Source: Shimia thalassica
GTDB lineage: Bacteria > Pseudomonadota > Alphaproteobacteria > Rhodobacterales > Rhodobacteraceae
Direction of reading: 5' to 3'
DNA length: 64,000 nt
Assembly: GCF_001458215.1 (NCBI RefSeq)
Contig: NZ_CYTW01000002.1
Coordinates: 496,001-560,000, forward strand
Made by a program: the position numbers and the translations under genes. Under the pieces are notes generated by a model that did not search any database, was not told the DNA's origin, and was given only the letters and a program-made list of their open reading frames with translations. Of the stretch, positions 16,224 to 25,333 are shown in pieces; position 1 is the first letter of the stretch, and every line of letters starts with the position of its first letter.

Positions 16224-17415
16224 TGCCGTTCAACCCTCGGCATCGGCATCGGTCAGTCAGGCAGCCAAAGCGGCAAAAGCGCGTGGGGAAGATGTGATTG
16301 ATCTTGGCCTTGGTGAGCCTGACTTTGACACGCCTGCGCACATTGTCGAGGCCGCGCATCTTGCGGCCTTGCGGGGGGAAACGCGGTATCCCCCGACACA
16401 TGGCACAGCCGAAATGCGTCAGGCCGTCGTGGACAAGCTGCAACGCGAGAATGATCTGGGCTATGCGCTGGATGAGGTCATTGTGTCAAACGGGGCAAAG
16501 CAGGTCCTGTTCAATGCCTTGATGGCGACGCTAGAGCCAGGCGACGAGGTGTTGATGTGCGCGCCGTATTTTGGCCAGTACAAGGATATCGTCTTGATCC
16601 TCGGGGGGGCGCCTGTTGCGTTGGAATGCCCTGCCGAAAACGGATTTCGCCTGACACCTCAACAGCTTGAAATGGCGATAACGCCAAAGACGCGCTGGAT
16701 CTTGCTGAATTTGCCTTCCAATCCCGCGGGCGCGGTCTATTCCGGCGAGGACTTGCGCGCGCTTGGCGCGGTGCTCGAGGCGCATCCGCATGTTCTTGTC
16801 CTGTCGGATGAAATTTATGAACATATCCTGTTTGATGGCCGCGCGTTTTTGTCGTTTGCCGCCGCCAATCCGCAACTGAAAGACCGGACATTGACCGTCA
16901 ACGGCGTGTCCAAGGCTTATGCCATGACGGGGTGGCGGATCGGTTACGGGGCAGGGCCCAAGCTTTTGATCGCCGCGATGAGCAAAGTTCAAAGCCAGAT
17001 ATGCTCTGGCGCCTGTTCGGTTGCGCAAGCGGCGGCTGCAGCGGCCCTCAATGGCCCGCAAGATGAAGTTGCGGTGTTTCGTGCGGCCTTTGAGGCGCGC
17101 CGCGATCTGGTGGTTGAACGTGTCGCCCGCATCGCAGGCCTGACCCTTGATCCGCCGGGCGGGGCGTTTTACGCCTTTATCGGCTGTGCAGGGCTGATCG
17201 GAGCCCAAACGCCCGACGGCAAAACGCTGGAGGATGATACAGCGGTCACAGCTTATCTTCTTGACGATGCTGGAATTGCCGCCGTTCCAGGCAGTGCCTA
17301 TGAGCTTTCCCCCTTTTTTCGCATTTCCACAGCGACATCTCTGGAAGTTCTGGATGTTGCGATGGACCGTATCGCGGCCTCGGTGGCCAAACTCAAAGAA
17401 AGACATGATCCATGA
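16198..17415 (+). CDS. PLP-dependent aminotransferase, class I/II
   Basis: A 405-residue fold-type I aminotransferase of the aspartate/aromatic group. The PLP lysine lies in SKAYAMTGWRIGY (about residue 240), the PLP-phosphate and pyridine contacts in NLPSNPAGAVY and LSDEIYEH, and the carboxylate-binding arginine in FFRISTATS. The start overlaps the aldolase by 26 bases, with AGGGGGGCTTCG before the ATG. It probably interconverts an oxo acid and amino acid at the entry or exit of the aldolase step. The specific amino acid is not predictable. Confidence 0.9.
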   Translation: MKFAASRLDAVQPSASASVSQAAKAAKARGEDVIDLGLGEPDFDTPAHIVEAAHLAALRGETRYPPTHGTAEMRQAVVDKLQRENDLGYALDEVIVSNGAKQVLFNALMATLEPGDEVLMCAPYFGQYKDIVLILGGAPVALECPAENGFRLTPQQLEMAITPKTRWILLNLPSNPAGAVYSGEDLRALGAVLEAHPHVLVLSDEIYEHILFDGRAFLSFAAANPQLKDRTLTVNGVSKAYAMTGWRIGYGAGPKLLIAAMSKVQSQICSGACSVAQAAAAAALNGPQDEVAVFRAAFEARRDLVVERVARIAGLTLDPPGGAFYAFIGCAGLIGAQTPDGKTLEDDTAVTAYLLDDAGIAAVPGSAYELSPFFRISTATSLEVLDVAMDRIAASVAKLKERHDP

Positions 17416-18251
17416 AAAAACTCGTTCTTACCGGTGCCGCTGGCCGTTTGGGGTCATACTTGCGCGACCCTCTTTCGAAGATGTGTGAAACCTTTGTTTC
17501 CACCGATTTGGCGGACAGCATTGAAAATCTGGCGGACAACGAAACCTATGTCAAAGCGGACCTCAGCAATCTGGATGACATGCTGGAGGTGCTGAAGGGG
17601 GCCGATATGGTCGTGCATTTCGGTGCCTATGGCGACGAAGCACCCTTTGAGACCATTTTGGGCCCCAACATCATCGGCGCCTATAACGTGTGGGAGGCCG
17701 CCTATCGCAACGGGGTGCGCCGCGTGGTCTATGCGTCGTCGATCCATGCCGTTGGGATGCACAAGAAAACCGAATTTATCGGCATTGACGCCCCCCATAA
17801 ACCGGACACGTTCTATGGCTTGGCCAAGTGTTTTGCCGAAGATCTGGCCAGCATGTATTGGGACAAACGCGGCGTCGAAGCCGTGTGCATGCGCATCCTG
17901 TCCTGTGCCAAAGTCAGCAATGCCCGCGCGGTGAGCACATGGCTCAGCTATAATGATCTGATCCGGCTTGTCACGCGAGCGATTGATACAAAGGTAACCG
18001 GGTTTTCGGTTGTGTATGGCGTGTCAGACAACGACCGCGCGCCGGTGGACAACTCTGGCGCCCGTCATTTGGGGTATCGCCCTCAGGACAACGCGGAACA
18101 GTTTGCACAAGAGATTTTCGAAGAGGCGGGTGTTCTGGATCCTCAGGACCTCGCGAATGCCTGCCACGGTGGCCCGTTTGCCTCTGTGCCTTTGGGCAAC
18201 TCGGGCATTGCGGCGCTAAATCTCAAATCAGATGATGTTGCCAAAAAGTAG
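17412..18251 (+). CDS. NAD-dependent epimerase/dehydratase family protein, uronate dehydrogenase-like
   Basis: This 279-residue extended short-chain dehydrogenase has the NAD-binding TGAAGRLGS at residue 7 and the catalytic YGLAK (Tyr-x3-Lys, about residue 136) with SSIHAVG as the preceding serine region. TGAAGxLG and a C-terminal GYRPQDNAEQFA segment resemble uronate dehydrogenases, which oxidise hexuronates to aldarolactones. It overlaps the aminotransferase stop by 4 bases and ends the operon before a terminator. As no uronate transporter or aldarate enzyme is present, a different alcohol substrate in this pathway is equally possible. Confidence 0.85.
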   Translation: MKKLVLTGAAGRLGSYLRDPLSKMCETFVSTDLADSIENLADNETYVKADLSNLDDMLEVLKGADMVVHFGAYGDEAPFETILGPNIIGAYNVWEAAYRNGVRRVVYASSIHAVGMHKKTEFIGIDAPHKPDTFYGLAKCFAEDLASMYWDKRGVEAVCMRILSCAKVSNARAVSTWLSYNDLIRLVTRAIDTKVTGFSVVYGVSDNDRAPVDNSGARHLGYRPQDNAEQFAQEIFEEAGVLDPQDLANACHGGPFASVPLGNSGIAALNLKSDDVAKK

Positions 18252-18276
18252 CAATAACAAAGCAGTATTTAACTCT

Positions 18277-18350
18277 CCTCATCTTCTCTGATGAGGGCGT
18301 CTGCCCCCAAGCACCAGGCAAATTGCTCCTGTTGCTTGGGGCTTTTCTTT
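18277..18350 (+). terminator. Tandem hairpins ending the hyu operon
   Basis: CCTCATC (18277-18283) pairs with GATGAGG (18290-18296). A second stem, CCCCAAGCA (18305-18313) with TGCTTGGGG (18333-18341), is followed by CTTTTCTTT. The second is an intrinsic terminator for the plus strand and lies between convergent operons. Confidence 0.7.
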
Positions 18351-18358
18351 GAGAAACC

Positions 18359-18811
18359 CTAGGCGACGGTTTCTTCGTTCAGCACGTCCGCGAAAGATTT
18401 GAAGAACTTTGAAGCCAGCTTTTTCGCTGTGCTTTGGATCAGGCGGCTTCCAAGTTGTGCAAGCTTGCCACCGATTGCGGCTTTGGCTTCATATCTCAGA
18501 ATGGTGGTGTCCCCGTCAGCGGTCAGCGTCACGTCCGCGCCCCCCTTGGCATGACCCGCAGCGCCGCCATTGCCCTGTCCGGTGAGCGAGAACGCATCGG
18601 GCGCTCCGGCTGTATCAAGTTGAACATCGCCGCTAAAGCGCGCTTTGACTGGCCCGATCTTCAGCACAACCTTGGCTTCAAGTTCCGAATCCGAATGCTT
18701 GATCAGTTCTTCACAACCGGGAATGCAGCGTTGCAATACTTCGGGATCGTTCAGGGCAGCATAGACCTGTTCCTTGGGGGCGTTGATGATGATTTCGTCC
18801 GAGAGTTCCAT
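18359..18811 (-). CDS. coxG: CoxG, SRPBCC-family CO dehydrogenase accessory protein
   Basis: A 150-residue protein of the CoxG/SRPBCC fold: MELSDEIIINAPKEQVYAALND, VLQRCIPGCEEL, KIGPVKARFSGDV and AAIGGKLAQLGSRLIQSTAKKLA. In Afipia (Oligotropha) carboxidovorans CoxG belongs to the CO dehydrogenase cluster and related proteins recruit the enzyme to the membrane. There is no signal peptide. A GGAAAGGAAACCC ribosome-binding site precedes the ATG. It is the last gene of the minus-strand cox operon, 13 bases after the stop of a 30-codon ORF. Confidence 0.93.
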   Translation of the reverse strand: MELSDEIIINAPKEQVYAALNDPEVLQRCIPGCEELIKHSDSELEAKVVLKIGPVKARFSGDVQLDTAGAPDAFSLTGQGNGGAAGHAKGGADVTLTADGDTTILRYEAKAAIGGKLAQLGSRLIQSTAKKLASKFFKSFADVLNEETVA

Positions 18812-18824
18812 TGGGTTTCCTTTC

Positions 18825-18917
18825 CTAACAACAGGGGAATCTGATTTTGTCGGCTTGTTCCGGTGTCAGCGCCATTTTCTTGCGCAGGCGGTTGATTGTT
18901 TTGATGAGCTTTCTCAT
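18825..18917 (-). CDS. Micro-ORF of 30 codons in the cox operon, ending Cys-Cys
   Basis: The sequence encodes MRKLIKTINRLRKKM followed by ALTPEQADKIRFPCC. Its ATG overlaps the stop of the MocA-like gene as ATGA, the same coupling used by every other junction in this operon, and the stop is followed 7 bases later by the coxG ribosome-binding site. The first half is strongly basic and amphipathic; the end is Phe-Pro-Cys-Cys. I do not know a family for it. It is too short for ordinary gene callers. Translation is inferred from coupling and position. It could be a real small protein or just a leader that keeps ribosomes moving to coxG. Confidence 0.5.
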   Translation of the reverse strand: MRKLIKTINRLRKKMALTPEQADKIRFPCC

Positions 18918-19519
18918 GAGAGGGCGTCCTCTTCGTTAGACACCAGCGCATAGGCGTCTGGTGTATCGACATCGCAATAGAACCCGCGCGCAGTCAGGCC
19001 GTGCCGCTGCACCAGCTGGGGATTGTCGCGAGTAAACCGCATACATCCGGGTCGGGACGGATCCGCCGTCAGACGCGGGCGCAAGGCGCGGGGCACGGCG
19101 ATGGGGGTGCCACGTGTGCCGTCCAGCGCCGGAATAGATATCTTGTTCGGGGCGGCGTTGTGATGGGCCTCAACAAGCGTGGTGATGTCTTCTGCGCGCA
19201 AATAGGGCTGATCGCCCAATCCGATCAGAACCACCTCTGCATCAGGACACTTCGACAAACCAAACGCGACCGAGGTTTGCTGGCCTTGTTCAAAACCTGC
19301 ATGAAAGGCGCAGTCCACCTCGAGATCCTCAAGCGCGGCCGTGACCCGAGGCGCCTCGTGACCCGTCACAACCGTGATGGGGCCTGACAGGGCAGAGCGG
19401 TATTGCATCACAACATGGCGGATCATGGGGATACCTCCCACTGGCAACAACAGCTTGTTGTTGGTCCCCATGCGGCGCGACAGTCCCGCGGCCAGAATGA
19501 TCGCTGCAACATCAGTCAT
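18914..19519 (-). CDS. MocA/MobA-like nucleotidyltransferase, molybdenum cofactor cytidylyltransferase type
   Basis: This 201-residue protein has the nucleotidyltransferase signature AIILAAGLSRRMGTNNKLLLPV (residues 5-27) and the metal-binding aspartate in LIGLGDQPYL. CO dehydrogenase uses molybdopterin cytosine dinucleotide, which MocA-type enzymes make from CTP and Mo-molybdopterin; the position inside the cox operon fits exactly. I chose MTDVAAIIL at 19519, which overlaps the XdhC gene by 8 bases; the longer frame has no family sequence. Confidence 0.88.
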   Translation of the reverse strand: MTDVAAIILAAGLSRRMGTNNKLLLPVGGIPMIRHVVMQYRSALSGPITVVTGHEAPRVTAALEDLEVDCAFHAGFEQGQQTSVAFGLSKCPDAEVVLIGLGDQPYLRAEDITTLVEAHHNAAPNKISIPALDGTRGTPIAVPRALRPRLTADPSRPGCMRFTRDNPQLVQRHGLTARGFYCDVDTPDAYALVSNEEDALS

Positions 19520-20297
19520 GCGCCACTTGAACCGGTGTGCGGCGCACACGCACAAGCTCGGCAAGTATGGACAGGGCGATTTCTTCGGGCGTGACCGCCC
19601 CTATATCGAGACCGGCCGGTGCCTTGACGGTATCTATTTGTTCCTGACTCAGCCCGTTCGCCAAAAGCTTTTCCGAAAGATTTGCGAATTTGCGGGTACT
19701 GCCCACAAACGCGACATGCGCAGCCTGAGATGCAATCGCGCTTTCGAGGGACTGAACGTCGCCTTGGCCTTGGGTGGCCACAACGATCACGCGTTGCAGG
19801 TTTGTGGCGGCAATGGTGTCGGGTGTCTCCTCCAGAACGGCCCAATGAAATTGCGGGGCCAATGAAACAAGCGCTTGGGCAACAGGCGAGCCGCCCAGCA
19901 CCACAAGCTGTGGCATGGGCAGGTAGGGTTCGACGTAGATATCGATGCTGCCTTTGGACGGGCACCCGTTGCGTGCAAACCGCGTGCCGTCTACTTCTTC
20001 ACCGGCGCTGACACCTTTCTCGGACAGGGTTTCTTCGGGGGCCACGGACACCAATTGCGGCTGCCCGCTTGCCAGGGCCGCCATGGTGGTCTTTTTGACG
20101 GCGCCGCGAATGCATCCGCCCCCAAGCCACCCGTGCAAAATCGTGCCATCCGCCCCCAGAATGGCCTTGGCACCGGGTTTTGCGGCGGTTGAACCAACGG
20201 TGCGCACGATGGTGGCATAGGCAAAGGGTTCGTTGTTGTCGCGCAGGTTTTGAACAACACCTGCAAGGTCTTCTGAAAGGAATTCAGCCGGAGTCAT
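19512..20297 (-). CDS. coxF: CoxF/XdhC family protein, molybdenum cofactor insertion chaperone
   Basis: The product has 261 residues. The N-terminal XdhC region has RTVGSTAAKPGAKAIL and GWLGGGCIRGAV; a Rossmann-like C-terminal domain begins MPQLVVLGGSPVAQAL. XdhC proteins bind and protect the Mo cofactor, oversee its sulfuration and deliver it to the xanthine oxidase family. In the A. carboxidovorans cluster both CoxF and CoxI are XdhC relatives; I use coxF by position after coxE. Start and stop overlap neighbours by 4 and 8 bases. Confidence 0.88.
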   Translation of the reverse strand: MTPAEFLSEDLAGVVQNLRDNNEPFAYATIVRTVGSTAAKPGAKAILGADGTILHGWLGGGCIRGAVKKTTMAALASGQPQLVSVAPEETLSEKGVSAGEEVDGTRFARNGCPSKGSIDIYVEPYLPMPQLVVLGGSPVAQALVSLAPQFHWAVLEETPDTIAATNLQRVIVVATQGQGDVQSLESAIASQAAHVAFVGSTRKFANLSEKLLANGLSQEQIDTVKAPAGLDIGAVTPEEIALSILAELVRVRRTPVQVAHD

Positions 20298-21475
20298 AGG
20301 GACAGCACCTCATTTTCAAGGGCCGCAAGATCGGCCAAAGTGTTGGCAGCTTTAAACAGGTCAAGATGGGGCAGGGCGGCGGCCATGCCCGAGGCGACAG
20401 GCGCATAATCGCTCCACCCCTTGAGAGGGTTGAGCCAGATAACCTTGCAGCCGCGTTTCTTGAGGGTGCGCAGCGCGGCATCAAGGATTTCGGGGCGCGC
20501 GGTGTCATAGCCGTCCGACAGGATCAGAACAACGCTGCGCCCATCGACAAAGCGTTTGGCATAGGTATTGGCAAACCGTGCCAGCGACGGCCCGATCTCG
20601 GAACCACCGCCGAACCCGTCGGCCATCAGGGACATCCGTCCAATTGCCCGCAGCGTGTCTTTGTCCCGAAGGGCTTCGGTGATGCGCACAAGGCGGGTAT
20701 GAAACAAATAGGCATCCGCCGTTGGATCGCTGCGCATCAATCCTGTCAGGAAAGCCAGAAAAACCTGCGCATAAACCGTCATCGAGCCGGACACGTCGCA
20801 CAAGGCAACGATCTTGCGCGGGCGATCAGGGCGGTGTTTGCGCATCAGGCGCAAAGGCTCACCGCCGGTGCCAAGACTGGCACGGATGGTTTTGCGAAAG
20901 TGCAGCCTGTCGCCTTTGCGCGCGGCAATACGTCGACGAGATCTGCGGTCGCGCAAGGCTCGTCCCAAACGACGCGCCACGTCCTCGGCCTGTGCGATGT
21001 CTTCCGCGCGTACAAGGTCCCGCAAATCCTTACGCATCAGATTGCTCACATGGGTGGCAATAAGGCGGCCTTCGCCATCGCTGTTGGCGTCACCAGTCCC
21101 ACCGTCAGGTGCGGTGCTGCTTCCTGAACTACCAAGGTCCTGACCTTTGGCGTCGACGGATGAATGGATGTCGGGGTTGTTCTTGCTGGGGGGCGTTTGA
21201 ACGATCTTTTGTTTTACGCGGCCCGCATCCAACCAGAAACTGTCAAACAGCGCATCAAAGCGTTCGGCCTCGTCCTTGCATCCTGTGCACACGGCGCGCA
21301 GGGCCTGACGCGTTTCTTCTGGCCGGATGGCATTGACTTCACACAGCGCGGCCAAGGCCAGATCCGTTTCCAATACACCAAGCCGCAGGCCGTTTTCGCG
21401 CAGATGCGCCATAAACCCCGACACGCGGGCTGCGGGGCCGGGGTCGCGACTGGAGAAACGGGTCACGCGTGTCAT
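20294..21475 (-). CDS. coxE: CoxE, von Willebrand factor A domain protein
   Basis: The product has 393 residues. A helical N-terminal domain is followed by a low-complexity Ser/Gly/Asp linker (about residues 105-140), then a VWA domain with the MIDAS metal site ALCDVSGSMTVYAQ (DxSxS, about residue 226). In A. carboxidovorans CoxE works with the AAA+ ATPase CoxD to build the CuSMoO2 active centre of CO dehydrogenase after folding. Here the two genes overlap (ATGA), as usual for MoxR-VWA pairs. Confidence 0.93.
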   Translation of the reverse strand: MTRVTRFSSRDPGPAARVSGFMAHLRENGLRLGVLETDLALAALCEVNAIRPEETRQALRAVCTGCKDEAERFDALFDSFWLDAGRVKQKIVQTPPSKNNPDIHSSVDAKGQDLGSSGSSTAPDGGTGDANSDGEGRLIATHVSNLMRKDLRDLVRAEDIAQAEDVARRLGRALRDRRSRRRIAARKGDRLHFRKTIRASLGTGGEPLRLMRKHRPDRPRKIVALCDVSGSMTVYAQVFLAFLTGLMRSDPTADAYLFHTRLVRITEALRDKDTLRAIGRMSLMADGFGGGSEIGPSLARFANTYAKRFVDGRSVVLILSDGYDTARPEILDAALRTLKKRGCKVIWLNPLKGWSDYAPVASGMAAALPHLDLFKAANTLADLAALENEVLSL

Positions 21476-22347
21476 GCCGCACGTCCTGCAATACGGCCTG
21501 CAACCTCGACCGTGATCTGGGCACGGTCGCTTTGGGTCTTCAGCAATGTGCCAAGCGCGTATTGCAATGCCGTTGGATCATCGGTCAGATCGGCAATGCC
21601 CAGCCCCATCAAGGCGGCGGCAAAGTCCAGTGTCTCGGCCACGCCTGGTACTTTTTCAAGCTCTTCCTCACGCAATTTTTGTACAAAACCTACAATCTGG
21701 GCGCCCAAGCGGTCTTCGATGTGCGGGCTGCGTGCTTTCAGAATGGCGAGTTCCGTGTGCCGGTCAGGATAATCGACATAGGCGTAAAGACAGCGACGTC
21801 GCAAAGCATCCGACAGGTCGCGGGTGCCGTTGGATGTCAAGATCACGATCGGTCGGGACTGCGCCGTGATGGTGCCCAGTTCCGGAATGGTGACCTGAAA
21901 CTCTGACAACAGTTCAAGAAGATAGGCCTCGAACTCTTCGTCGGCGCGATCAATCTCATCAATCAGCAAAACAGGAGGGGTGTCCTGCGTGATGGCCGCC
22001 AGCAACGGGCGTTCGAGCAGGAAATCACGTGAAAAGATACGGGTTTCCACGGCCTTGCCGGTCTCGCCGTCTTCGGCTGCCGCTCGGATGGTCAGCAACT
22101 GGCGTTGGTAATTCCATTCATAGATGGCCTGCGCCGCATCCAGGCCTTCATAGCATTGCAGCCGGATCAGCTTGGTCTCGCGCTGGGCTGCCAGACTGCT
22201 TGCCAGCTGTGTTTTGCCCACACCCGCGGCCCCTTCGAGCAGCAAAGGACGCCCCAAAGTAAGCGCGAGGTGAATGGCAACCGACAGATCATCGGATGCA
22301 ACATACCCGTCATCCGCCAAAGCGGTTTGAAGATGTTTCCACGTCAT
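21472..22347 (-). CDS. coxD: CoxD, MoxR-type AAA+ ATPase
   Basis: A 291-residue AAA+ protein. Walker A is LLEGAAGVGKTQLA (about residue 40), Walker B PPVLLIDEIDRADEEFEAYLLE, sensor 1 LTSNGTRDLSDALRRRCLY with the arginine finger region. CoxD is membrane-associated and drives sulfuration and copper insertion at the CO dehydrogenase Mo site with CoxE. Two consecutive ATGs (22350 and 22347) follow GGGAATTC; I chose the second for better spacing. It lies 51 bases after coxL. Confidence 0.92.
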   Translation of the reverse strand: MTWKHLQTALADDGYVASDDLSVAIHLALTLGRPLLLEGAAGVGKTQLASSLAAQRETKLIRLQCYEGLDAAQAIYEWNYQRQLLTIRAAAEDGETGKAVETRIFSRDFLLERPLLAAITQDTPPVLLIDEIDRADEEFEAYLLELLSEFQVTIPELGTITAQSRPIVILTSNGTRDLSDALRRRCLYAYVDYPDRHTELAILKARSPHIEDRLGAQIVGFVQKLREEELEKVPGVAETLDFAAALMGLGIADLTDDPTALQYALGTLLKTQSDRAQITVEVAGRIAGRAA

Positions 22348-22398
22348 CATGAATTCCCGGTTTGTGGGCCCCGCACGGCGGGAGCCCACATTTGAGTG

Positions 22399-24828
22399 TC
22401 AACCGTGCAGGCCCAGTTCATTTGCGGTCTTCCAGATCCGCCAATGGTCATGGGGCATGTTGGTGTGTGTGTTCCCAAAGGGCCGGAACGCATCCTGCAC
22501 CGCATTAGAGAAACAAGGCACACCACCGACATGGGGGCTTTCGCCCACGCCCTTGGCACCGATAGGATGGTGCGGCGATGGCGTCACGGTATAGTCGGTC
22601 TCGTAGTTGGGAACTTCCCATGCCGTTGGCAGGAAGAAGTCCATCAACGTGCCGGTCTTGCAGTTGCCCATATCGTCATAGGCAATCTCCTGGCCCAGAG
22701 CCACGGCAAGCGCTTCGGTCAACCCCCCATGGACCTGTCCTTCGATGATCATCGGGTTGATGCGTGTGCCGCAATCATCCAGCGCATAGAAGCGGCGAAT
22801 TTCCGGAACACCCGTGTCCACATCGATGTCCATCACACAGACATAGGCCCCGAACGGATAGGTCATGTTGGGCGGGTCATAGTAGCTGACCGCTTCAAGA
22901 CCGGGTTCGATTCCGGGGATGGCCTGATTATAGGCGGCAAAGGCGATTTCCTTCATCGTCTTGAACTTTTCAGGCGCGCCTTTGACAACAAACCGGTCCA
23001 CGTCGAATTCCACGTCATTGTCGTGCACTTCGAGCAGGTAGGCCGCGATCATTTGCGCTTTGGCGCGTATCTTGCGGCCTGCCATGGCGGTTGCGGCCCC
23101 TGCAACAGGTGTCGAGCGCGACCCGTAAGTGCCAAGCCCGTAAGGCGCCGTATCTGTATCGCCCTCCTCGATTGTGATCGAGTCTGCGGGCAGCCCGATT
23201 TCAGAGGCCAAAATCTGGGCGAAGGTGGTCGCGTGGCCCTGACCCTGAGAAATCGTTCCCAGACGCGCAATTGCCGATCCGGTCGGGTGAATGCGGATTT
23301 CGCAACTGTCGAACATACCAAGGCCAAGGATATCACAATTCTTGACGGGGCCGGCGCCCACGATCTCGGTAAAGAAAGACAGCCCAATCCCCATCAGCTT
23401 GCGGGTTTTGCCTGCTTTGAAATCCTCGACACGTTGGGCCTGTTCTGCGCGCAGCCCGTCATAGTCGACGGTCTTTAGCGCTTTGTCCCAAGCCGTGTGA
23501 TAGTCACCGCTGTCATATTCCCAGCCAAGCGCGGCCTGATACGGGAACTGCTCTTTCTTGATAAAGTTGATGCGGCGCAGTTCTGCCGCGTCCATATCAA
23601 GCTTGATTGCCAGAACCTCGATCATGCGCTCGATAAAGTATACTGCTTCGGTCACGCGGAACGAACAGCGATAGCTGACACCACCGGGCGCTTTGTTGGT
23701 ATAAACGCCATCGACCTCAAGATAGGCCGTGGGAATGTCATAAGAGCCCGTGCAGATGTTCATGAAACCTGCGGGGAACTTGGTCGGATCGGCGCAGGCG
23801 TCAAAACCGCCATGGTCGGCCGTCACGTGACAATGCAGACCGGTGATCTTACCTTCTTTGGTCGCGCTGATCTTGCCGGTCATATGATAATCACGCGCAA
23901 AGGCGGTGGTCATCAGGTTGTCCATCCGGTCTTCGATCCATTTGACAGGCTTGCCTGTCACGATCGAGGCGACAACAGAACACACATATCCGGGGTAGGC
24001 GCCAACCTTGTTGCCAAAGCCGCCTCCGATGTCGGGCGACACCACGCGGATGTTGTGTTCCTCGATACCAGAGATCAATGACACCACAGTACGGATCGCA
24101 TGCGGGGCCTGAAACGTGCCCCAGAGCGTAAGCTTGCCGTTAACCTTGTCCATCGAGGCGACGCAACCGCAGGTCTCGAGCGGGCAGGGGTGCGTGCGGT
24201 GGTAATACATGCTTTCAGTGGCCACGACGTCTGCATTTGCGATGACTTCTTCGGTGGGCTCTTTGTCGCCCGCATCCCATGTGAAGATGTGGTTGTGGTG
24301 CTTGCGTGGGCCATGGGCCCCGTCCGGCAACGAGCCGCCTTCTCCCATCAGGTCCTCGCGCAGAACTACGTCCGACTTGAGTGCCTCAAACGGGTTTACG
24401 ATGACGGGAAGCTCTTCGTACTCTACCTCGACCAGTTCGATGCCATCCGCCGCGGCATAGCGGTCTTCGGCTACAACAAAGGCGACTTCCTGACCCTGAA
24501 ACAGCACTTTGCCGTCTGCCAGAACCATTTGTTTGTCACCGGCAAGCGTCGGCATCCAATGCAAACCCAGTGGTTCGAGATCGGCAGCGGTCAAAACGGC
24601 AAGAACACCGGGCACCTCAAGCGCTGCAGCTGTGTCGATGCTCTTGATGCGTGCGTGTGCATAGGGCGAGCGCACGAAATCACCAAACAGCATGCCGTCC
24701 AGCTTGATATCGTCAACATAGTTGCCTTTGCCTTGTGTGAAGCGTGCATCCTCGACGCGCTTGCGCGAGCACCCCATCCCTTTGAGGTTTGCGACGCGAT
24801 CTTCGCGGGTATCTACTTCGTCCTTCAT
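22399..24828 (-). CDS. coxL: Aerobic CO dehydrogenase large subunit, form I
   Basis: This 809-residue catalytic subunit oxidises CO with water to CO2 at a Mo-S-Cu centre. The active-site loop is YRCSFR with the copper-binding cysteine at residue 388, and the catalytic glutamate in GAKGVGES falls at residue 763. Both numbers, as well as the total length, equal those I recall for A. carboxidovorans CoxL. Other markers are [11 protein letters not shown] and GGGFGNK. The cysteine loop and the M-S-L gene order mark the genuine form I enzyme, not the form II relatives with AYRGAGR. One oddity: the loop reads SYRCSFR, with Ser385 replacing the usual Ala. The ATG at 24828 overlaps the coxS stop (ATGA). 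Confidence 0.97.
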   Translation of the reverse strand: MKDEVDTREDRVANLKGMGCSRKRVEDARFTQGKGNYVDDIKLDGMLFGDFVRSPYAHARIKSIDTAAALEVPGVLAVLTAADLEPLGLHWMPTLAGDKQMVLADGKVLFQGQEVAFVVAEDRYAAADGIELVEVEYEELPVIVNPFEALKSDVVLREDLMGEGGSLPDGAHGPRKHHNHIFTWDAGDKEPTEEVIANADVVATESMYYHRTHPCPLETCGCVASMDKVNGKLTLWGTFQAPHAIRTVVSLISGIEEHNIRVVSPDIGGGFGNKVGAYPGYVCSVVASIVTGKPVKWIEDRMDNLMTTAFARDYHMTGKISATKEGKITGLHCHVTADHGGFDACADPTKFPAGFMNICTGSYDIPTAYLEVDGVYTNKAPGGVSYRCSFRVTEAVYFIERMIEVLAIKLDMDAAELRRINFIKKEQFPYQAALGWEYDSGDYHTAWDKALKTVDYDGLRAEQAQRVEDFKAGKTRKLMGIGLSFFTEIVGAGPVKNCDILGLGMFDSCEIRIHPTGSAIARLGTISQGQGHATTFAQILASEIGLPADSITIEEGDTDTAPYGLGTYGSRSTPVAGAATAMAGRKIRAKAQMIAAYLLEVHDNDVEFDVDRFVVKGAPEKFKTMKEIAFAAYNQAIPGIEPGLEAVSYYDPPNMTYPFGAYVCVMDIDVDTGVPEIRRFYALDDCGTRINPMIIEGQVHGGLTEALAVALGQEIAYDDMGNCKTGTLMDFFLPTAWEVPNYETDYTVTPSPHHPIGAKGVGESPHVGGVPCFSNAVQDAFRPFGNTHTNMPHDHWRIWKTANELGLHG

Positions 24829-25319
24829 TCTGCAGCCTCCTTGGATGCGTTCATTTCCACAGCTGCCGCCTGAATCGATTTTACGATGTTCTGATACCCT
24901 GTGCAGCGACAGATATTGCCTGCCATGCCAAAGCGGATTTCTTCTTCGGTCGGGTTCGGGTTCTCTTCGAGAAGTTTGGTTGCCCGCGTGATCATGCCCG
25001 GTGTGCAATAGCCACACTGAAGCCCATGGTGTTCCTTGAACGCTTCTTGCAGCGGGTGCAGATTGTCGGGACCGCCAAGGCCCTCGATGGTTGTGATCGA
25101 CTTGCCGTCTGCTTGGGCGGCAAACATCGTACAGGATTTGACCGATTTGCCGTCGATGGTGACCGTACAGGCCCCGCAATGCGAGGTCTCGCATCCGATA
25201 TGAGGTCCGGTGATGTTCAACCGCTCGCGCAGGGTATAGATCAGTAACTCGCGTGGTTCGGCCAGAAACTCTTCTTCCTTGCCGTTCACGTTCAGTTTGA
25301 TGTGCATTTTGTTAGACAT
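24825..25319 (-). CDS. coxS: Aerobic CO dehydrogenase small (2Fe-2S) subunit
   Basis: The product has 164 residues and two [2Fe-2S] domains. The plant-ferredoxin type uses CETSHCGAC and the later Cys of SVKSC; the helical type uses CGYC ([12 protein letters not shown]) and CRC (GNICRCTGY). It carries electrons from the Mo centre to the FAD of CoxM. I chose MSNKMHIKL at 25319 with GGGAGAAAGAAAC upstream; translation from the next ATG (25307) is possible. The length is close to the 166 residues usual for CoxS. Confidence 0.96.
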   Translation of the reverse strand: MSNKMHIKLNVNGKEEEFLAEPRELLIYTLRERLNITGPHIGCETSHCGACTVTIDGKSVKSCTMFAAQADGKSITTIEGLGGPDNLHPLQEAFKEHHGLQCGYCTPGMITRATKLLEENPNPTEEEIRFGMAGNICRCTGYQNIVKSIQAAAVEMNASKEAAE

Positions 25320-25333
25320 AGTTTCTTTCTCCC

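Noticed and set aside
20366-21127. 253-codon plus frame opposite coxE
   Set aside because: Antisense to the conserved VWA domain; no independent support.
22399-24828. Calling the large subunit a form II CoxL or xanthine dehydrogenase
   Set aside because: The active-site loop has the Cys388 YRCSFR sequence and the gene order is M-S-L; form II has AYRGAGR and S-L-M order.
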